Shown here: one piece after another, positions 58,931 through 64,000 of the stretch
Position numbering within the stretch: the stretch's first letter is position 1
Layout: the number at the start of each line of letters is the position of its first letter
From: Mycolicibacterium cosmeticum
Lineage (GTDB): Bacteria; Actinomycetota; Actinomycetes; Mycobacteriales; Mycobacteriaceae
Length of the DNA: 64,000 bases
Direction of reading: 5' to 3'
Assembly: GCF_000613185.1 (NCBI RefSeq)
Contig: NZ_CCBB010000003.1
Coordinates: 1,240,001-1,304,000, forward strand
Notes under the pieces: model-generated
Told to the model about the DNA's origin: nothing
Database searches by the model: none
What the model saw: only the letters and a program-made list of their open reading frames with translations
Position numbers and translations under genes: made by a program

Positions 58931-59718
58931 GCCGGCGTGTAGACGACGATCTGGAATTCGGGCTGATCCGACGGCCGCAGCTGGTGGTGTTCGTAGCGCA
59001 CCGTGCCGAGCTCTGGGTGGTGAAAGATCCGCTCGCGCGATTCGAACCCACGGATGTCGTGGCGCTGCCACCCGTCGCGGAAATCGGCGCTGGCCTCCGA
59101 CAATCGCGCCACCAGATCCAGCAGAGCCGGATCGCCCAGCCGCGAACCGATCTCGGCGCGGAACTCCGCGAGGAAGCGCTGGCTGGTCACCTGCCAGTCA
59201 TCGAGGAGGTCCCGCACGGCGGGGTCGGTGAACACCACCCACAGCAGGTTGCGCTCGGCGGGCGGGGTGGTGGCGACATTCGGGTAGAGCCGCTGGTAGG
59301 CCGTGTTCCAGCCGGCGATGCCCCATTCGGGCGTCAGCGCGTAGGCGGGGTTGTCGCCGATGGCGTCGAGGAAGCGCTGCACGTGCGGCGGCACCGTGGT
59401 CACCTCGCTGGCGGCCCCGGCCGGCAGGGGCGCGAACCCCGCCAGGCCCAGGACGTAGCGGTGCTCGGGCACACCCAGGCGCAGTGTGCGGCTGACGGCG
59501 TCGAGCACCTGCCGCGACGGATTGATGTCCCGACCCTGCTCCAGCCAGGTGTACCAGGTGACGCTCACCCCGGACAGGTAGGAAACTTCTTCGCGACGCA
59601 GACCCACCGTCCGGCCCCGTCCGGCCACGGGTAGTCCGAAGTCGGTACGGGTCAGGCGTTCGCGGGTGGAGCGCAGGAACGCGCCCAGTTCGGTGCGGCG
59701 TTCCTCGGCGGTCGGCAC
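58927..59718 (-). CDS. Helix-turn-helix regulator with MmyB-like ligand domain
   Basis: 263 residues. HTH near 36-62 (VGLRREEVSYLSGVSVTWYT, then WLEQGRDINPSRQVLDAV), followed by a PAS-like MmyB domain (YALTPEWGIAGWNTAYQRLY, LLWVVFTDPAVRDLL), the standard actinobacterial XRE/MmyB architecture, which may bind a lipid or other ligand. TAGGCT ends 6 nt before GTG 59718: leaderless. Divergent from ilvD with a palindrome between, so ilvD control and autoregulation are likely (inference). Confidence 0.87.
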   Translation of the reverse strand: MPTAEERRTELGAFLRSTRERLTRTDFGLPVAGRGRTVGLRREEVSYLSGVSVTWYTWLEQGRDINPSRQVLDAVSRTLRLGVPEHRYVLGLAGFAPLPAGAASEVTTVPPHVQRFLDAIGDNPAYALTPEWGIAGWNTAYQRLYPNVATTPPAERNLLWVVFTDPAVRDLLDDWQVTSQRFLAEFRAEIGSRLGDPALLDLVARLSEASADFRDGWQRHDIRGFESRERIFHHPELGTVRYEHHQLRPSDQPEFQIVVYTPA

Positions 59719-59736
59719 GCTCCAAGCCTATTACTC

Positions 59737-59752
59737 TCACTACTAGTACTGA
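59737..59752. promoter_or_regulatory. Operator candidate between the HTH regulator and ilvD
   Basis: TCACTACTAGTACTGA is symmetric at 7 of 8 positions per half. It sits in the 76-base divergent gap, next to TACTCT (59732-59737), a -10-like box for ilvD, and near TAGGCT of the regulator. Confidence 0.5.
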
Positions 59753-59794
59753 AGGCGTCTTCCCAGCGTGCGTGCCGCACCCGACAGTGAAGGC

Positions 59795-61651
59795 ATGATT
59801 CCGCTGCGTTCCCGCACCGTCACCGATGGTCGCAATATGGCCGGAGCCCGCGCCCTGCTGCGCGCCGCCGGCGTCGCCCGGGAGGACTTCGGCAAGCCCA
59901 TCGTGGCGGTGGCCAACAGCTTCACCGAGTTCGTGCCGGGCCACACTCACCTGCAACCCGTCGGCCGCATCGTGTCCGAGGCGATCAAGAATGCCGGCGG
60001 TATCCCGCGCGAGTTCAACACCATCGCCGTCGACGACGGCATCGCCATGGGGCATTCCGGGATGCTGTACTCGTTGCCGTCGCGCGACCTGATCGCCGAT
60101 TCGGTGGAGTACATGGTCGAGGCACACAAGGCCGACGCGCTGGTCTGTATCTCCAACTGCGACAAGATTACTCCGGGCATGCTGATGGCCGCGCTGCGGC
60201 TCGACATCCCCACGGTGTTCGTCTCCGGTGGGCCGATGGAGGGCGGTCGCGCCACCTTGGTCGATGGCCGGGTGCGCACCGGGCTGCACCTGATCGACCC
60301 GATGGCCGGCGCCGCCGACCCGTCGATGTCGGATGAGGATCTGGCGCGGATCGAGGAGGCGGCGTGCCCGACGTGCGGGTCGTGTTCGGGCATGTTCACC
60401 GCCAACTCGATGAACTGCCTGGTCGAAGCGCTGGGCCTGGCGTTGCCCGGCAACGGCTCGGTGCTGGCCACCCACACCGCGCGGCGCCACCTCTACGAGA
60501 AGGCCGGCGCCACCGTCGTCGACCTCGCCGCCCGGTATTACGGCCAGGGTGATGTCTCGGTGCTGCCGCGGGCCGTCGCGTCGCGATCGGCGTTCGAGAA
60601 CGCCATGGCGATGGACGTCGCGATGGGCGGGTCCACCAATACCGTGCTGCACTTGATGGCCGCCGCGCATGAGGCCGAGCTGGACTTCGCGATCACCGAG
60701 ATCGACGAGATCTCCCGTCGGGTCCCGTGTCTGTGCAAGGTGGCCCCCAACGGCGCCTATCTGATGGAGGACGTGCACCGCGCCGGCGGCATCCCCGCCA
60801 TTCTCGGCGAGCTGCATCGGGCGGGCCTGTTGGCCAAGGATGTTCACGCCATACACGCCCCGACCCTTGACGAGTGGTTGGCCCACTGGGACATCCGCGG
60901 CATCGCCCCTTCCGGCGAAGCGTTGGAGCTGTTCCATGCCGCGCCAGGTGGACGCCGCAGCGCCACCGCGTTTTCCCAATCCGAACGCTGGGAGAGCCTG
61001 GACACCGACGCGGCGAACGGCTGCATTCGCGATGTGGCCCATGCCCATTCGGCCGACGGCGGGTTGGCGATCCTCACCGGCAACCTGGCGCCCAACGGCG
61101 CGGTGGTCAAGACCGCCGGCGTCGATCCCGGTGCGCTGACGTTCGAAGGTCCCGCGGTTGTCGTCGAATCACAGGAGGAGGCGGTGGACGCGATCCTCGG
61201 CGGCCGCGTCACCGCCGGTGACGTGGTGGTGGTGCGGTACGAGGGCCCGCGGGGCGGGCCGGGAATGCAGGAAATGCTCTATCCCACATCGTTTTTGAAG
61301 GGCCGCGGGCTCGGTAAGTCGTGCGCCCTGATCACCGACGGCCGGTTCTCCGGCGGCACCTCGGGGTTGTCGATCGGGCACGTGTCGCCCGAGGCCGCCG
61401 CCGGCGGTCCGATCGCCCTGGTGCGCGACGGCGACCGCATCCGTATCGACATCCCGTCGCGCGCCATCACGTTGGACCTGTCGGAGGACGAGCTTGCGCG
61501 CCGCCGTGCGGATATCGGCGCGTTCACACCGCGGGACCGCGACCGCCCGGTGTCCAAGGCGCTGCGGGCGTACGCGTTGTTGGCGACGTCCGCGGATCGT
61601 GGGGCGGTGCGAGATGTCGACGGCGCGGTGCGGACGGGCGAAAGCAGGTAG
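59795..61651 (+). CDS. ilvD: Dihydroxy-acid dehydratase (E. coli-type)
   Basis: 618 residues from ATG 59795. [47 protein letters not shown] and [17 protein letters not shown] (iron-sulfur cysteines) identify IlvD, which dehydrates dihydroxy acids in valine, isoleucine and leucine synthesis. It has the long form and sequence of the enterobacterial type, while the usual mycobacterial enzyme is about 575 residues, so it may be a second or acquired copy. A GC-rich hairpin just after the stop (from 61653) may end the transcript. Confidence 0.92.
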   Translation: MIPLRSRTVTDGRNMAGARALLRAAGVAREDFGKPIVAVANSFTEFVPGHTHLQPVGRIVSEAIKNAGGIPREFNTIAVDDGIAMGHSGMLYSLPSRDLIADSVEYMVEAHKADALVCISNCDKITPGMLMAALRLDIPTVFVSGGPMEGGRATLVDGRVRTGLHLIDPMAGAADPSMSDEDLARIEEAACPTCGSCSGMFTANSMNCLVEALGLALPGNGSVLATHTARRHLYEKAGATVVDLAARYYGQGDVSVLPRAVASRSAFENAMAMDVAMGGSTNTVLHLMAAAHEAELDFAITEIDEISRRVPCLCKVAPNGAYLMEDVHRAGGIPAILGELHRAGLLAKDVHAIHAPTLDEWLAHWDIRGIAPSGEALELFHAAPGGRRSATAFSQSERWESLDTDAANGCIRDVAHAHSADGGLAILTGNLAPNGAVVKTAGVDPGALTFEGPAVVVESQEEAVDAILGGRVTAGDVVVVRYEGPRGGPGMQEMLYPTSFLKGRGLGKSCALITDGRFSGGTSGLSIGHVSPEAAAGGPIALVRDGDRIRIDIPSRAITLDLSEDELARRRADIGAFTPRDRDRPVSKALRAYALLATSADRGAVRDVDGAVRTGESR

Positions 61652-61724
61652 CCCGCTACGCGTGGCGGGCGTCGCAGCGCTTCGTAGGCTGACTTGTGAA
61701 GTTATTTCACGAGAAAGGCTGACC

Positions 61725-62378
61725 ATGGCACTCGAATCGGGTGATCACATCTGGTACTACGACGGGCAGGGCAACGAGTTCGCCATCCCCGGGGAGCAGA
61801 CATCGACGGACAAGAACGTCCCGCGTCAGGTCTGGTTCCCGGGCGCCAACCCGGGCGATCAGAACGACTACCGCGGAAACGGAAAACACATCTTCTACTT
61901 CGTGCTGTTCGATACCGAGGTCCGGCGCGGGCAACCGCAATTGCTCAGTGGACGCGGCAGCTTTGCCTGGCTGCACAACAATCCCGGCAACCTCAGCAGC
62001 GACGGTCGGGACTATGGCCAATTCCCGGGAAAACTGGGCTGGCACAACTTCTTCGTCTTCCCCGACAAGGACACCGGGTTCGCGGCCATTCAGCCCTGGC
62101 TGGAGAACAACGGCTACCTGGGGCTGTCGATCACCGAGACATTCAAGAAGTACGCACCGAGGGGTGACGGGCACAACACGCCCGAGCAGTATGCCGCGCA
62201 GGTGGCTGCCGCGGTGGGGATCAGCCCCGACACCCTGCTGCAGGATCTCGGCGATGACGAGTGGCAGTCGCTGCTCAACGGCATCGAGCGGGTCGAGGGC
62301 ACCATCGAGGGTGACACGTTCACCTACAACGACCCCGATCTGCCCGCCGCTATTTCGTCTCTCGCGCTGAATCTTTGA
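61725..62378 (+). CDS. Phage-muramidase-like protein without signal peptide
   Basis: 217 residues from ATG 61725 (GAGAAAGG upstream). The central region FAWLHNNPGNLSSDGRDYGQ, then FFVFPDKDTGFAAIQPWL, SITETFKKYAPRGDGHNTPE and QYAAQVAAAVGI follows the order of phage tail/virion muramidase-like proteins (NNNPGN, F-x-F-x-x-P-x-x-G, A-P-x-x-x-N-T-x-x-Y). No signal peptide or membrane helix is visible. An N-terminal beta-rich part of about 75 residues is unassigned. It may be an intracellular, phage-derived or injected peptidoglycan-active protein; remote similarity by eye. Confidence 0.55.
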   Translation: MALESGDHIWYYDGQGNEFAIPGEQTSTDKNVPRQVWFPGANPGDQNDYRGNGKHIFYFVLFDTEVRRGQPQLLSGRGSFAWLHNNPGNLSSDGRDYGQFPGKLGWHNFFVFPDKDTGFAAIQPWLENNGYLGLSITETFKKYAPRGDGHNTPEQYAAQVAAAVGISPDTLLQDLGDDEWQSLLNGIERVEGTIEGDTFTYNDPDLPAAISSLALNL

Positions 62379-62412
62379 GGGACCCAGACCCCATCATCTG
62401 GTCGAATTGCGG

Positions 62413-62441
62413 GGCCGAGGTCGTGGCGCACGACCTCGGCC
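62413..62441. terminator. Perfect hairpin between convergent genes
   Basis: GGCCGAGGTCGTG (62413-62425) pairs perfectly with CACGACCTCGGCC (62429-62441), loop GCG. It lies between stops at 62378 (plus) and 62464 (minus). No T-run on either strand. Confidence 0.7.
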
Positions 62442-62463
62442 TGCGCACGTCGTCCGGCTGTGA

Positions 62464-63423
62464 TCAGCCCTCCAGTCGGCGCCGGAGATATTCGGTAGCA
62501 ATCGAGGCGGTGAGTCGGTGCTTGCCGACGACGCGAACCAGCTGGTCTTCTGCGAGTAGCGCCGTGTAGGTCTCCGGCGACGTCGCGATCCGATAGTAGA
62601 GCAACGGGCCATCCGGCTCTGCGGTGCCGTCGATCGCTGACCAACGCCAGGCCGCCGGCAACGTTCTCTCGAGCCATTCGCGGGTCACCCTGGGGGCTGA
62701 GATCTCATCGATGTTGAGGGCCGAAACGGCTGCAGGCCAGGCGAATGCGATATCGGACGCTTCCTCGGATCGATCGCGTGGCGAAGGCTGGGCGACAGCT
62801 TGCCGGTACGCATTCTGATAGGCGACCGCCAGGGCGGGGAAAATCCGTTCGATCTCCTGGACGAGCGCCGAAGGTTCGGCCATCCCGGCGTACCTCGATT
62901 GCGAATGCACGAACACGACGCGCTTGACCTCGGTGTAATGAGCCAGCAAAGCGGACAGCAAGTAGAGCCGTGTCGACCACCAGTAGGATCCGGTGTGCAG
63001 TTCGATTTGGATGATCTCGCAACCCGGCGACGTGATGACGTTGGCAATCTGCTCGGGAATCCCGCGGCTCTGGCCCGTATCGATGGCACTGGGATTCACT
63101 TCGCTGTAGTTGACCATGACGACATCGGTGATATCGCCAGAGCCGAAAGCCGTTATATCGGGCAGTGATACCGATACGGCTTTGATCTCGACCTCGATGC
63201 CAAAGCCCCGAAACGATCGGATCTGATCCCCGACGAAGGCGATCGCCAGGGGGAGGGACATGACGACCGCGGCGCCGATCGCCACCGTGTGGTCGTGACT
63301 TGGCGCCAGCACCCGCGCCGCGACGTACACGGCACCGAAGGCCAGGGTGACGAGGTAGCCGGCCAGCGCGATCTTGAATCGCCGTTTGGCCGTTACTGGG
63401 CACTCCGGACTTTTCCCGGACAC
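62464..63423 (-). CDS. Two-TM membrane protein with uncharacterised cytosolic domain
   Basis: 319 residues from GTG 63423 (or GTG 63396). Two membrane helices near 18-38 and 46-66 are followed by a soluble domain of about 240 residues with IIQIELHTGSYWWSTRLYLL, SALLAHYTEVKRVVFVHSQ and FPALAVAYQNAYRQAV. I recall similar blocks (TSRLxLLAxLL, then VFV, then YPWLExAY) in unassigned bacterial proteins but cannot name a family. Base composition is clearly more AT-rich than the surroundings, a sign of transfer. It starts 6 bases after the M23 gene stop: one operon. Confidence 0.65.
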   Translation of the reverse strand: MSGKSPECPVTAKRRFKIALAGYLVTLAFGAVYVAARVLAPSHDHTVAIGAAVVMSLPLAIAFVGDQIRSFRGFGIEVEIKAVSVSLPDITAFGSGDITDVVMVNYSEVNPSAIDTGQSRGIPEQIANVITSPGCEIIQIELHTGSYWWSTRLYLLSALLAHYTEVKRVVFVHSQSRYAGMAEPSALVQEIERIFPALAVAYQNAYRQAVAQPSPRDRSEEASDIAFAWPAAVSALNIDEISAPRVTREWLERTLPAAWRWSAIDGTAEPDGPLLYYRIATSPETYTALLAEDQLVRVVGKHRLTASIATEYLRRRLEG

Positions 63424-63429
63424 AAGACC

Positions 63430-63972
63430 TCAGACCTGCTGGGGCTCCGGCGCCCGTCCGTCCTGCCAGAACTGCACCGGGACATAGAGATCCGGATGGT
63501 TGCGCTGTAGGTCCAGGAAGAAGCTGTACAGGTCCACACCGGTGTACTGGCCGCCGGGGGCCCCGCCGATGATCTCGACCAGAGCCAGGTGCAGGTGCGG
63601 CGAGATGCCGGCGAACTCGTAGACCGTGCCCAGGTAGTCGCCGACGGCGATTTCCGCACCCTGCTGAACCTTGTCGTCGGTGTCTGTGAGGTGGGTGTAG
63701 AAGCCACCCATCATGTCGTTGTCCGAGCGGATGAAGATCTGCGCGCCGTAGACCTTTCCGCTGTCCTCGGCGGGATTGTGCGGCTGGAACTTGGTGATGT
63801 GCCCGGCGAACGCCGCATACACAGGTGTCCCACTCGCGCCGCCCAGGTCCATGCCGTAGTGGATGTACCAGTTCGGCCCCGTATGACCTCCTACGCCAGG
63901 CCCGCCGTAGCCCGTCGTGAAGCCCGGTACGGCGACTGGTGCCGTCATGTCGATGGTGAACGGAGAGGACAT
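63430..63972 (-). CDS. M23 (LytM-type) metallopeptidase without signal peptide
   Basis: 180 residues. IHYGMDLG supplies His38 and Asp42 (HxxxD), GGFYTHL His94, and SPHLHLALVE His126 and His128 (HxH): a complete zinc site of M23 endopeptidases, which cut peptidoglycan cross-links. GTPVYAAFAGHI is the usual strand. There is no signal peptide or anchor, unlike secreted LytM proteins. AAGGAG lies well placed before ATG 63972. It heads the minus-strand pair with the membrane protein. Confidence 0.82.
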   Translation of the reverse strand: MSSPFTIDMTAPVAVPGFTTGYGGPGVGGHTGPNWYIHYGMDLGGASGTPVYAAFAGHITKFQPHNPAEDSGKVYGAQIFIRSDNDMMGGFYTHLTDTDDKVQQGAEIAVGDYLGTVYEFAGISPHLHLALVEIIGGAPGGQYTGVDLYSFFLDLQRNHPDLYVPVQFWQDGRAPEPQQV

Positions 63973-64000
63973 CGGTATCTCCTTCGCATGGTCGATGTCG

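Noticed and set aside
61695..61711. TGTGAAGTTATTTCACG as a CRP site upstream of the muramidase-like gene
   Set aside because: Half-site spacing is one base too long for TGTGAN6TCACA; too weak to claim.

Overview
The window is a GC-rich actinobacterial chromosome segment, almost certainly from Mycobacterium in the broad sense (Mycolicibacterium-like). It carries an antigen 85 mycolyltransferase, a tmRNA whose tag reads ADSHQRDYALAA, and gene blocks in the order known from M. tuberculosis (nuoA-N with its upstream response regulator; fadE23/fadE24; a HisN-like phosphatase; fprA; prfB-mscS-ftsE-ftsX-smpB-ssrA). Coding density is very high: the only stretch over 300 bases without a protein gene, about 57709-58345, is filled by ssrA, its promoter, its terminator and a palindromic repeat. 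No insertion sequence, integrase, CRISPR array or tRNA gene was seen.

Layout. 1-11146: accessory catabolic and oxidoreductase genes (partial alcohol dehydrogenase, hydrolases, amine oxidase, F420/luciferase-like enzyme, Baeyer-Villiger monooxygenase, AraC and TetR regulators, a kinase-like phosphotransferase). 11136-26258 (minus): the complete 14-gene respiratory complex I operon nuoA to nuoN, nearly every junction overlapping; the only real internal gap (nuoF-nuoG) holds a palindromic repeat. 26418-28383: response regulator, YceI and SnoaL-like proteins, methyltransferase. 28385-35938 (minus): an eight-gene catabolic operon (homogentisate dioxygenase-like protein, hydrolase, CoA-transferase, HMG-CoA lyase-like protein, TetR, acyl-CoA dehydrogenase, phosphotransferase, DUF6285). 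36077-39480: secreted protein, flavin monooxygenase with its TetR, antigen 85. 39546-46303: flavoprotein, fadE23/fadE24, HisN-like phosphatase, FprA. 46445-51121 (plus): translation termination, cell division and trans-translation genes. 52035-55819 (minus): a four-gene lipid operon (CDP-alcohol phosphatidyltransferase-like, acyltransferase, CdsA-like, ABC exporter). 55894-61651: Ser/Thr kinase, ssrA, an HTH regulator divergent from an E. coli-type ilvD. 61725-64000: a lower-GC patch with a phage-muramidase-like protein, a two-TM membrane protein and an M23 peptidase, neither hydrolase having a visible signal peptide.

Recurring structural themes. Several starts fit the mycobacterial leaderless pattern (TANNNT, 6-8 nt, then ATG/GTG). 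Clean palindromes sit on the promoters of most TetR- or HTH-linked genes. Two operons (nuoC and the acyltransferase) carry a related repeat placed exactly on an ATGA start/stop overlap, adding in-frame N-terminal residues; it resembles mycobacterial interspersed repetitive units. A second, hairpin-forming repeat family occurs at 21247, 58270 and, more distantly, 51971.
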